This document shows, piece by piece, positions 47,743 to 59,700 of a stretch of DNA of 64,000 nt. The position numbers were made by a program, and so were the translations under genes. How positions within the stretch are numbered: position 1 is the stretch's first letter; each line of letters begins with the position of its first letter. Source of the DNA: Allacma fusca (Eukaryota > Arthropoda > Collembola > Symphypleona > Sminthuridae). Location: NCBI GenBank assembly GCA_947179485.1, contig OX359249.1, positions 3,410,001 to 3,474,000 on the forward strand. Reading direction: 5' to 3'. The notes below the pieces were generated by a model. It had not been told where the DNA came from. It did not search any database and saw nothing but the letters and a program-made list of their open reading frames with translations.

Positions 47743-48000
47743 TCACAAAAAAATCACTCCGAACCAATCCTTGGTTGGCACGCGAATCAAAGTTTTCTTT
47801 ATGAGAATCGCATCTTCAATTTTCCAGAAAGACGGATGAAGGAAAACCACGGCTTGGATACCCGGAAAGTCAATTGCGACATTTGTAGCTGTCCTAATTC
47901 CCCAGCAATGGCCATAAATACCGAAAGCCGTGATCACTTGGTCCTTGTAGTGATTCTGATTAGCTTGTTTTTTTGGGTTGCTGTTAGTTTGTTCAAGTAG
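47743..48000 (-). pseudogene. Dienelactone hydrolase-like fragment
   Basis: Read leftwards, the frame gives VITAFGIYGHCWGIRTATN, then DFPGIQAVVFLHPSFWKIED. Dienelactone-hydrolase-family proteins of the AIM2-like type have G-x-FG-x-CWGG (Cys nucleophile of the G-x-C-x-G elbow) and a later KAVV-x-x-HPSF-x-x-x-ED block with the same spacing. The elbow here reads G-H-C-W-G, so the nucleophile is present. The frame degenerates afterwards (IRVPTKDWFGVIFL, then stop), and no flanking exons with the Asp and His of the triad were found. It could be one exon of a split gene or, more likely given its setting among transposons, a relic. Confidence 0.5.
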
Positions 48001-48489
48001 AAAATGCTCTTTATGTGGAATCTCTGATTGCTATATACATAGACTGCACTGTTTACATTTAAGACTGCCATTTTAAGTCAATGTAAGGATAAGGACTTAA
48101 TCATACGAAAAGTATGTAGCTCAAATAAAGAAAGACATTGCAAGTCGCAAGTAGCACATTACATTAGTACAATAATAATAAGTTACAATTAATGGTAGCA
48201 TGGTACGGAAAGTCGCTGGCGCACGTAAGTATGTACCTTACCTATCGCGTTTTCTTGGAAATTTATCTTCATCATGCATCTCAAGGCGTATAACAAAATG
48301 CTTTCTGGAATACTGCCCATCAAGGGTGGCCGTTCTCAAAACAAATAGACTCATAACTTGTTTTTGGGTTTCTACTTCTCCAGCAAAAAATTTCGTCCCA
48401 ACCCGAATTTCTTGGAATAAAAAAATTCGTCCCGTAGAAGTTTACGGCCCGTCACGAAATGACCCGATAATTAAAATTTAATTAAAAAC

Positions 48490-48800
48490 TATTAATTGTC
48501 CCGATCCCGACCTGAATTAACTCGGGGCAAAAATATTTGTCCCGATCTGAACATGAAATGACTGGGAACAAAAATATTGGTCCCGATACCGACCTGAAAT
48601 GACTCGGAACATAAATATTTGTCCCGATCCTGATTCTGTCCGGAAATATATGGGGTCACTATTTATGTTAAGAAATTATCCCGATTCTGTCCGAAAATAT
48701 ATGGGGTCAATATTTATGCTCCGAAATTGTCCCAATTCCGTCCGTAAGTATATGAGGTTCAATATTTATGTTCCGAAATTGTCCCGTCCCGATCAGAAGC
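48490..48800. repeat. About 47-52-bp tandem repeat, GTCCCGAT-rich
   Basis: Units contain AAATATTTGTCCCGATCC; the last three have a 51-52-base period with GATTCTGTCCGAAAATATAT. It is related in vocabulary to the foldback repeat at 46.4-47.5 kb. Confidence 0.75.
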
Positions 48801-49439
48801 CTTGCATGTTGTCAACGTAAGCAAATGAAGACGACTTAGTTTCTGATCCCTTACACAATCAAATTCATACTTATTGACTACACACAATAACACGCAAGCT
48901 CCTAAGGAGCCATTCATCAGCTCGGTCCGAAGTACGGGTTTCGCGAATGAAAAATCGTGTTGTGTCCCGCTACTACAGTCCGATTTCAGGGATTTTTTTG
49001 TGAGTACACAAAAATCGTACGTGCATTTTTACTAGTGGCAAAGCCGACCACTTCCCTTAATTATTTTAAACACATGCAGTTTCTCCACTACACCACAGAA
49101 ATTGATTGTGAAAGGCCCTAGACAATTTTGCTTTCAAGGTAGCTTTTAGTTCATATATTACATATTAGCATTAGCACACATAGCGCATTAGCACATAATA
49201 TAGCATTTGTAGGTGCTCTTTATCAGAGGAAGAGTAAATTCATTTGCTCTCCTATCCTTTCTCCAATAAAAGCCAAAAGACCTTAATGAAGTTTCACTGA
49301 AATGAATGCCGACAATCTCCCTTAGTTATTAAATGCCCTGTTGCTTTTCTACTTCGTGGCTTCGAAAATTAGTAGTTAAACGTCCTTCCACATCCACACC
49401 ATTTTGCTTTTAAGGCCACTTGTAAGTAGATCATTTTGC

Positions 49440-49690
49440 ATAATGGTTATAGCTTCTGCGGGAAACAAATTTTTGCTTTCCGCGAAAGACTTTGGACAGT
49501 CCTAAATCCTCGGAACAAGATTACGTGTCCCCATAACGTCCTGAAAGAACACGAGACAGGAAAATAGTAGTCCCAAAACTGTCCCGTTTGCAAACAAAAA
49601 CAGTTCAGAATCTTGATTCTAAAAGAGTACTATTTGAAGTGACAACTTTACAACATAAATTCTTACAGCGGAAGTTATCCGCATTGGTTA
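49440..49690 (+). repeat. Dispersed copy of the GTCCCG-family core
   Basis: It resembles 46,838-47,030 in order and wording: CATAATGGTTATAG, CTCGGAACAAGATTACG, ACTGTCCCGTTTGCAAAC and a final TTCTAAAAGAG. It is in the same orientation as the central copy of the foldback. Confidence 0.5.
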
Positions 49691-49699
49691 AAATACCGC

Positions 49700-52463
49700 A
49701 ATACAGTTTCCCTTCATAGAGTATTATGAACACAATTAAATTAACTATTCATGGTACAAATGAATTTCCCCAATTTTGCGCCCTGGTTGTAGGGGTCATG
49801 TCCACAATTCTCAACATAGAGATCTGTGCCGTAGTTCCCTCGAAAGCCAATGAATTCCGTAGAACCCACTGTCAAAATAAAAAAATATAGAAATCATTTT
49901 TCGGGTTACGCGGATATTTATGAGCAATTTATTATTTTCACGTACTTTCAAGTACAATCAGTACCATTCGTCAAGGGACTAACAATGATATCTAATCTCA
50001 GGTTATTATAACAAGTATTTCATTTTTTTAAATGTTTAAAAAGTACTTAAAAGAACTTTGAAAACTTGACCTTTTCCAAAAATGAATTTGCGTCACTTGC
50101 CTTGTCCTCTGTATCCAGATTCCAGACAGAGTTCGGATAAATCGTTTCTCGACTCGCTGTTACATAAATACATAAATCCTTTTTAGGGAAATACAGTGCA
50201 GATAATTTTGCTTCTAATCGAAATTGCGTCTAGTTCATTTTACTTAGTCACTGGCGACATATTACTAATGCTGAACTCCTTTTTATGACCCCGAAGATAG
50301 ACATTTATGAAGGAAGTAATAATTCTTAGTAAGTCTTGAAACAATTGTTTTTCAAAATACAGGGTTCAAATATTTTATGAGTTACTACCTTACGTTGGCT
50401 AGAGGTGAAAGGTAAATGATTCTGGTCATCCTATAAACCCACCTGAATAAAAACCTTCGAACACAGCTTCGTGGACATAAAACAGTTTATTATGCATACA
50501 TTCAAATGTGAAAGATTACATTATTGAAATTTCCCATTGTTTCATAAATTCAAGTCTAAAACCATTACCATGTAACTACGAGAGCTATTTGAAGTGGTTT
50601 TATGCATGCATCTAATTTCTCAGAATATATGTTAATGTACTGGTACCATGCAAGTACTTACAGAACAGAAGTGAGAATGTTTTTTCTGCCAAATAACAAA
50701 TTACATAGTTAAAACTACTTACAATTAGCCGGTTTACTTGAAGAGAAAATTAGATTTAATGCAGCCTAACTGCCTAACAGCGTTCAAATCAAGATTCCGG
50801 AGTATTGTAAATTCCCTTTCTCATCAAGCAATTGAAGTGTATGAATATTCGTTTTATACAGCTACACATAACATAATTATAATACCCTCCGGACAGAAAG
50901 AAAAACATTGTCCCAACGTTTGCCAGGAGGACTCGAATTAGCTACCCTTGCTGTGTTGCTGCTCAAATGGATTATTCAAGGTTTGTGAACTAACTTTTAT
51001 GTACTTTATTATCATTACCACAACTAAAATATCTACTCAATTAGCTATGGCTATACACGTACTAACATTAATGGACGTACATATTCATTGTATATATGTG
51101 TACTTTTACCTGCTTTAAGCAGAATTCACCAAAAGTCTTGTTGGAAGTTCACACAAATAACAGCAAATGCAAACATTTATTGACTACTCGTGACTAAGTA
51201 ATTATAGGTATAGTTGTTCATAAAGGTACACTTATTACAATTTACGATACACGGCGAAACAAACGGTCGAATATTTTACGTATTTCCTCAATTCACAACA
51301 AGAAGTCGAATGACTTAAATGACTTGACATACGATGCATAATCCAAACATTTATTTGGTTTCCCATAGGTAAGCGTATACTACTGTATACCAACGAGATT
51401 GTTATTGTTGTCTATTGCTTACCATGGAGAGACTTAAAGTCAGTAGATGAAATAACAATAGTATGAATTTTGAACTCATCCAATGCTGATGTTATATCTT
51501 CGCATTATTATTTAAATATTACAACCTGACAACGTACTGTGTCTAGAAAAATCTCGATATAACGGGCAAGCTAGGAACTGACACAGTAATATTTACAATT
51601 TGCTCCAACTTTTAGTTCAGTTGTCCAATTACAATGCTTGAAGATTCCGATGCAAATAATGCTTTTCCATTTATTTGAACTGTAGGGCCCCAAATATTAC
51701 AATACAACTAGGCCTTACAAGGAAACAGCACACAAAATCTCATTCCGATCCTGAGTGGACATGTCGCCATTTTTGCTTGTTAGATGTAAACTCCGTGTTG
51801 TTATAGCCGCTCGACTGTAGACTCCAGATCAATATTTCAGCGTCCCCGAATCTCGTAGTAAAAAAATAACTTAAAGAAGCAATAATTATCTAAAGTAGAT
51901 CACGGTAATGGTATATTTGTTACCACCGAAAGAATACGTATACAAAATCTGTTAAAAACAATAATCGTTTCTACTAACATAAATAACTCCGTTATTTTCA
52001 ATTCTAACATATTGCAACTATAAAATCAGCTGCAATCAGCTGTAATCAGAGTAATGTACATACTTTATTCATAAGCTAAAACTAATAAGTTTTATATTTA
52101 AGTATTATATCAAATACTCAAATTATAAATGGAACTTCATTGAAAACAACGGAAGTTAGACGTTAAAATATTTTAATCACGTTTACAGAACGCTTGGTTT
52201 CTTAATCATTATTGGAAGACAATGTTGCGTTACAGAGGAAGACTTGAAAAATGGAAGTACTATGATAAAGGATAAACGTTATGTTCTGTGGTCGTTTGCT
52301 CGAGGGTTGCTAAACATATTATAAACATTAAGTTTCAAGACAATTTTATAGCTTTAAAACGAGTCCAGTAGTTGTAAGGCTGGAATGACTTCGCTCTTCT
52401 TCCGCTGGGTGGCAACAAGGCAACTGTTGCAAAGTGCCAACGCAGCGACATTTATGATTCATG
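49700..52463. other. 3' flank of the DUF4803-type gene and intergenic DNA
   Basis: AT-rich, with no exon recognised on either strand. The part nearest 52,463 presumably holds the 3' untranslated region of the minus-strand gene, but no clear AATAAA was found close to the stop. Confidence 0.35.
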
Positions 52464-55400
52464 TCAAGGATTCGCCGACTGTGTGTAAATAAAATCTGCC
52501 GCACTCCAAGTAAACACTCGGGGAGCAATAAAACCCCCATAGTTTGGTTGGCCTCTGTGATAGACACCAACACCTTTCAACCACACAGGTGGATTCGGCC
52601 GAACTTCTTGAGTATCAATGAAGGGCACAGTGGTTTGTGACACATCTGCACTTCGTGAGGAAGCTCCGAAGTTAACGAATTGGTCATGAACAGAGTCGGG
52701 GATTGATGGGGATTTAGTTAGAGTAGGAACGTTCGGATTCGTCAATACCAATTCTTTCCTGGGTAGATCATGAGTTTCTGGAGTATTGTCATTACTAAGC
52801 CAATGACTAGAACCTTGCAATAACTCCCCATTTACCGGACTGATTTGAGTCGCCTACAAATAATTGCAACATAGGAATATTCATACACTGAATAGTTTCG
52901 TTATTATTTTTTGCAATTAATAATGATAGCTTCTTACCTGCACTTCTATGTTAATGTGTGATCCAAGTCTTCGGAACCGTATTCCTGTGATAACAAAATC
53001 AGGTGGAACCACTATGTCGTCTAGATCAAATGCACGATTAGTGTAATCCAGAGTCGCAACTTCACTCGGTCTTTTTTTGTTCAAACGTGGAATCGCTTTC
53101 CATTCTGTGGAGCCATCCAGGATGAATCCATTCTTTTCTGGAATTCCTTCTTCAATCTACGTAAAAAAGCGAATAAATCATTGCTGTTAGCTACAGAAAC
53201 CAAACTGTGAATGGTGTACCGACACTTGAGTGACATTCATCTTGATATATTTGTTGTTGAACTTACATTTATGTGTAAAATTCCATCGTGCATTATGAAT
53301 CGGAAACCGGTGACAATTTTATTTGAGGAAACATCTGACGTGACAGGAACCAAGCTGACATGCCTAACTGTCGTCGGGCTTCGAGGATCATCGCATAAGC
53401 AAAAACAGTTGCTGCAGTGGTAAAATAGTCTCCAGTAACTATCCCGACGTTCTGTAACGCCATTGCATGTGTCACCTACACAGGAAATGATGTAAAATTT
53501 ATTATGGTACAATTCCACCATATTTGGATAACATTTCAATTGCCAAAAGCGCATTGCTGAATTCGACGGTTGCCAGGAATAATATCGTACTTTTATTAAA
53601 CTGGCAAATACAAACTATGAAAAACAGTATTGTAGCACAGCGGCGGTACTTACTTCCTAAGTGAGGACCTTTCTTGTACTGAATGTAATCAAACCGCCTC
53701 GGTGGATCTGCTAAGCATACAGTGGAATCGGCAGCGATGTACTCACACTAAAACAACCACAACAAACAGCAAATAGCAATAAATAAAATGATAATTAATT
53801 CAATTACTGTATTTTAGTCTAAGAATTATTAATGTTTCTAAAAATCTCCACTCTTGCTCACATTAATCAAAGTTCCTGTGCAAATTCGCTTCTTAAAACA
53901 ATTTTCTTCTACATTTTCATTACACTTCGCCTTCGTGTAGGCGAAGTCACCACAAGATTGCTTGCAAGAACCACTGGGATGCATTCGGACTTCATTTTCG
54001 ATGTAACCCTATGAATTACAATAATCAGGTAGTTGGGTAAATATTTCAGGAACCAAGAGTTCCATCTATGCAGTAGAAATGTACAAACCTGCAATAGTTC
54101 CTTAAATTGCTCATAATTTTCTCCTTCGACAAACTTGCTTGGGTCACAACGCCAGAACGCAGGAGAAGCTTCTGACATAGGTTTCCTAGCTGCTTCCAGC
54201 TTCTCAGATGCTCTTGTCTCCAAGACTAAAAGTGCTTCATCCAACTCCGGTTTTATTTCAGCTACAACAGTTAACATTAAGAAAATGTTATAAATCAACT
54301 CTCAATTGCTTTACCTTTTATCTGGTTAATTTTTAATTTCTTAACTCCTCAATTCGGTTATGTGACCTTACTTTTATTCACGATATTGCTTATCATCCAA
54401 GCAAAATTCTTAAGGGTATATTCTTTGATATCCAGGGACAGGAGAGATACATAAAATCCATAAATAATTCGCTGCTGAGTTTTCCCATTCCATAAACAAT
54501 AGTTAGATTTTTCCAGAGCGTCCTAGAAATAGGTAGTTTCAATCACCGTTTATTAAAACAATTACCGTATTCCATCTAAAATTTCATCATCCTTGTTTCG
54601 CACTCTCGCACTCGAGAGTGATCTCTACTTTATCAACAACTCTGACTCCAAACACTGGTCCTCATATTAGTAAAACTTGCTAAGTCATGCATAAGTAATA
54701 ATAAGCATAATGGCAATACGTTGCAACCTATCATCAAAAATATTATATCAAGCCGAAATTAAAATTGAAAGAATGACACATCCAACTTGACTAAAATAGT
54801 ACTATTCCATTGGAAAAGGGTGATTCAGATTGACATTTTACGGCTCGAATAAAAAGTGCTTGACTTTTCGAACACAAATCTATTTCGTCATTTGGGAAAA
54901 ATATTACTAAGCTACCCCAGTATTTGCATTTTTTTATTTTCGATCCTCTAGTAAAAATAAACTCACATCGACAAAGTCATTGAGCACTGCGAAAGTATTT
55001 ATTTCCCTCCGAGAAGTAACCATTGTATGGACATGCTCAACAAGGTATGGAAGGGTTATAGTTCCTTTTTCATCTGTATTGTATAAAGGTTTGAGTATCA
55101 AGTCCACAATTGTATTTGCATCAAAGTCCATAATTTTTGCCCCAGGAACGAATGTCTCTGGCATCTCCTAAACATAAAATACCAAGAAAAGAAATATTAC
55201 ATCTCCTGTTTTAAATCATTTAGCTTATGCCTGTACGAAACTTGCGAAACTGGTAACTACAGTAATAGCCCGTTGTAAGGGATCAGCATATACGGGATGT
55301 ATCTATCGTTATGAGGGATCAATATATACGGGATGTATCTATCGTTATGAGGGATCAATATATACGGGATGTATCTATCGTTATGAGGGATCAATATATA

Positions 55401-56798
55401 CGGGATGTATCTATCGTTATGAGGGATCAATATATACGGGATGTATCGTTATGAGGGATCAATATATACGGGATGTATCGTTATAAGTGATCAGCATATA
55501 CGGATCGTATCGTTATAAGGGATCAGTATATATGGGATGTATCGTTATAAGGGATCAGCATGTATCGTTATAAGGGATCAGCATATACGGGATGTATCGT
55601 TATAAGGGATCAGCATATACGGGATGTATCGTTATAAGGGATACAGTTTCTTGGCAATTCGCGGTTCCATATACGAAAATAACTCGAGGTACAATCTAGT
55701 TGCTATTTCTAAGGGCTGAAATAAGTCCCTTGGTCCGTCCCTTGGAGATCCCTTATAACGAACTTTTACTGTAAACTCACCGGAAAGAGTTTGAAATGCC
55801 CGTAAAGGACATCCACCGGGGAAGTGAGGATGGCTATTTCTGACCATTTGTTCTTCCATTCGTCAGTAGTACTGCAAAAATAAAAGGAAAAATAAATCCC
55901 ATTACCAATATTGATCGGCTAGCCTTTGAGTGTTTGCAGAAAAAAACTACTCACTTATGAACTTTGCTCAACGACTTCAGAGCATCTTCATATTCATAAA
56001 CGCTCAGTTCACGCTCCACACGAGTAATGATTTCCGGAATTCCCTTTAGCAGATGTGCCAATGCGGCAAAGAGCTCCCCCATAGATTTGCCTTCTCTATC
56101 CATTCGCTGCAAAAGTTTCAAAAACGAAGTTACAAAATTATAAGTTTGATACTCCTTTTGACACTTTACCTTAAATACCTTATAGGTATAACCCTAAAAT
56201 AGTAAGCATTCCGAAAATCACGCTGCAAGAATAAGCCCGTTAGTGTAGCAAACTATACCATTCTTGGGTCAAGATATCAGGAACACTTGAAATTATATCA
56301 ATTGTTGAAGAAGTCTATAAAGAACGCCTGATTTGAATATTTTCCAAAGGACAATAAGTAATTACCGTAATATTAGTCCTATTCTTTTAGTTTCGAAAAA
56401 CCTTTCTTTTGAAAATATTTTACCACAATGAACCCCGATAGCTGATTCGAAAACATAAAAAAGTGCATAAATAGTGCTTTCCGTTGCTAATTCTGAAATT
56501 CTCAAAAAACAAGTGAATCTCGAACACCAGTGTAGATTTCACAGAATATTCAGTGATACACTCAACTCAATGACACAGGCAATATATTTTTTCTTACACG
56601 TTCGACTCTACCTGACGTGATGACAAGAACTTACAATTCGCTCAATCAAATTAAAACCTTTCTCACTTCAAGTTTGATCCATGCAGAGTGCAATTCCTTG
56701 ATGACATCTGCCCTCACATCATCCACAAGTAAAGACGAGCTTGAATAGGCAACACAAGCGATGATGCCAAGGGTAAGAACCGCCTGGAACTTCTTCAT
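52464..56798 (-). CDS. Secreted cysteine-rich protein of the DUF4803 type
   Basis: Eleven GT-AG exons join in frame: 56667-56798, 55955-56106, 55781-55871, 54967-55167, 54372-54522, 54089-54261, 53862-54008, 53654-53747, 53267-53475, 52938-53156 and 52464-52853. They give 652 residues. MKKFQAVLTLGIIACVAYSS at the start is a clear signal peptide. Residues about 23-300 are mostly helical, without recognised motifs. From 301 the protein is cysteine-rich: GYIENEVRMHPSGSCKQSC, then CEYIAADSTVC, RRFDYIQYKKG, YWRLFYHCSNCFCLCDD, KIVTGFRF and later FVITGIRFRRLGSHINIEVQ. This order matches, from memory, the arthropod DUF4803 family, whose function is unknown. Paired [IV]-x-TG-[IV]-RF strands suggest a repeated beta-sandwich. 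The last 129 residues are Ser/Thr/Pro-rich at first and end YGGFIAPRVFTWSAADF. No frameshift or stop was found, so the gene looks functional. Confidence 0.82.
55260..55771. mobile_element. 512-bp inverted-repeat element inside intron 3 of the DUF4803-type gene
   Basis: The ends are CAGTAATAGCCCGTTGTAAG and the reverse complement of CAGTAAAAGTTCGTTATAAG, both followed by GGGATC and flanked by TA (55258-55259 and 55772-55773). This indicates a Tc1/mariner/pogo-type element without transposase. About eleven tandem copies (36 bp shortening to 32 bp) fill 55,273-55,640, each starting with the terminal-repeat word GTTATAAGGGATC. The right end lies seven bases inside the intron, just after the exon 3 donor. 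Confidence 0.8.
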
Positions 56799-59700
56799 TG
56801 CTGATGTACACCTTTTCTATTACTTCCGACTTAAAAATGAAAATTATTCCAGAGTTCGCAAGTCTTCCAAAGTCAGCGAAGACACCAAAGTTCCTGGCAT
56901 TCGTTGATTGGGGGACGTCGATAGGCTTATGGGAACGAGTTCACAACCTGTACACGTTACAAAAACAACAACATAATCTTAGACATTTAGGTTACAAGTA
57001 CCTTTACACAGCTACTAGTAGGTAACTATCACTGAAGTACTAATTCTAAGGGGCAAAGTGTTATACCGAGGTGTACTTATTATATTGAGGAGTAACTATT
57101 GTCCGGCAAAGATGCCTCAGCCTTCGAAAGCTAGCCTTCCAAGAAGGGTTCATTGAAGGCGGAAAGTTTATTTATGTTCCTCTTAAAAGGAATGGAATGC
57201 TCACCATATTTTTTGTAATGGCTGAGGGAAGCCTTCAGAAAATCCAACGAAGATCGAATGTGAAATAAGTTTCCCTACAAATGAGTCCTAATCAACCCTG
57301 AAACCTTCAACGAAGACTTTAAGCAGTGCTATTTCATGGGTACTACTGTAAAAATTAAATGTAAAAAAGTACACACACTCAACGTCTATGTAAACAAACT
57401 GAAAATCACATATCTTATAATCACATGCATACTGCATTGAGGTTGCACTGTTTGTTCAACCATCATGTAGTTTTATTAACTGACAATGAGTGCCTGTACT
57501 GACAATGAATCCTGCTGATGCAAAACGATTAAGATGTTGTGCTCTAAAAGAAAAAGTAATGAGTCTATCTGAGCACATAGAATATATAACGATTTTGTAC
57601 CATGTCTAAAGTGTCAAACTATGCATTAGGTTTCTTCAAGGGACTACGTGAAGGATTCCAGTGATTTTTAAAAAATTCCCCTTCCCAAAATATAGTAGTT
57701 GCTTAAGTGCAGGGAAAATTTCTAAGGGAAATCTAACATCCTGTAATTTGCATGTTAGTTCCAGTTATCATACCCTACAAAATCATCTTTATTTAATCCA
57801 CTACAATTAATACTAAAATATCTAGCATAATTATTACTGAAATTGTTTTTACTAATCTACAACCGTGCCTGGAGACCTCGGAAAAAATCTTTACATTGCT
57901 CTCGTCATTCTTCTCCTATAACTTTATTTATTTTTGACCCAGTTTAGTGTTTCCCCAAAAATTTTGACCAGGTCTACTTATATGAGCTAAAGATGGGAAA
58001 CCCTGTGCCTGGACGCTGTCTTAATTCTTCAAAAGTCCATTGGGAAAATTTTCATCATGCAACAGTACGTCTTTCAAGTCGGTTAAGTCCAAATCAAAAT
58101 ACTGAATTTTAGTTCGTAAAGAGACCCATCCTCAATCTAGAACAAGTATTTTAAGTCAGTGACGGACCTCTTTTAGATTAAACACAGGATTTTAGTCTCT
58201 ACATGAGTCCCTGTTCAAGGTACAAGGGATGAGAGTTGGAATTTGTTAGAGTTACGGCTGTATTAGGCTGCGATGTGATGCCACTGACTGTGAGTGCAGT
58301 TAGTAATAACAGGATTAAGACCTCATATACTTAAGTGCACAAGCAAAGCTTTTGGAGAGGACAGATAAAGTAACGAACGCGAAAAGTGCTGCGGGTCTGT
58401 TCTTGGCTGGTTGGCTGTGAGTAACCATATCTTATTTTACCTGCCAGTCTTTGTATTTATAAACCTGGGAATGCTTTATATAAATATGCAAGAGTTATAA
58501 GCTGGTTGTATGCTTATCAGAAAACCACGAAGCCACGAACACGAACATTTCTCTGGAACCTGAACCTGACAACGTATATTGGTCTAAGATTGCTTACAAG
58601 TTCGAGGAAGGCAAGAATAATAAATTATTAGCTCAACAATAAGCTACAGTTTCTAGGGACACCTACATTACCCAGTAGCACATGGAGGTGAACTATGCCT
58701 TTACGTTATACATAATTATATATATTACATAGTGGTGGGTGTTTCTTTGTACCTCCGTGTGACAGGTGTCACATTACGGAGAATGTCGCTTCTGTGTTAC
58801 AACAATTTTATCCACCATCCAAACATTACATTAACAGAGCAACAACTTTACCTTCTTTATGTGTACAAAAGGCATACTTCCAGTCGTGTTGTGATGCTTG
58901 TAGATAGCCTGCTTAAAACGCAAAACCCTTTCGTGTATTGTATTACATGATATTTGTTTATAAAATACAGACATTTCATATGCACGAACCCGAGTCATAA
59001 GTGAATACAGAGGCCACCATTACTTCACGTAGAATTCACGATGACAACATTTTCATATAATCAAATTCTAACTGCCCAATTCTATTTGGGCCATCAGGCT
59101 GGGTACCTACGCTCACACAAATATTCATATTCCGATCCCTAGGAGGAAAGGGCAAAGGGTTGTTTGAAGCGGGCGTAATAATTACTAATAATAATAATAA
59201 TTTTTTATTCCAAAAATTATTTACACTCCGAAAGCTCCGGTACTCAATAAACGTCAAAAGGGTAATGTTGTTAGTAGACTGCGCAAGGATTGTATAGCTA
59301 GTCATTATTAAGCCCAAGTGAAGACCAGTTTGAGAGCGAAAGCTTGACAAATAAATTGATTCTAAGCATTATCCACGTATTTCCATTATTTTAACATGGT
59401 TGGTACTAATCAAAAGGGTAATTGTCGGGTCCTTCAAAAAACTCAGTAACCAACATTTTGAAAGTTTTGCGTTACACATTTGAAAAAATCGACAATTCCA
59501 AATTGTAATGAAGTAAAGGTATTTGGTATTTTGTATTATGAACAAATATTGAGAAACTTGTTCACCTGACTAGATGTTGCATAGTTACAAAGGAGTAGGT
59601 CATTCCGGTACAAAGAATTTAAATTACCTTAACAGCATAAAGCATCGAGCACGAGCACTCTTTCATCTGTAGACAGGGGAACCTCAATTGCAACATTTTT

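Noticed and set aside
55632..55859. 75-codon minus-strand frame spanning exon 3 of the DUF4803-type gene
   Set aside because: It uses a different frame from the spliced product and runs into the transposon. The exon's real frame is set by its phase-matched neighbours.
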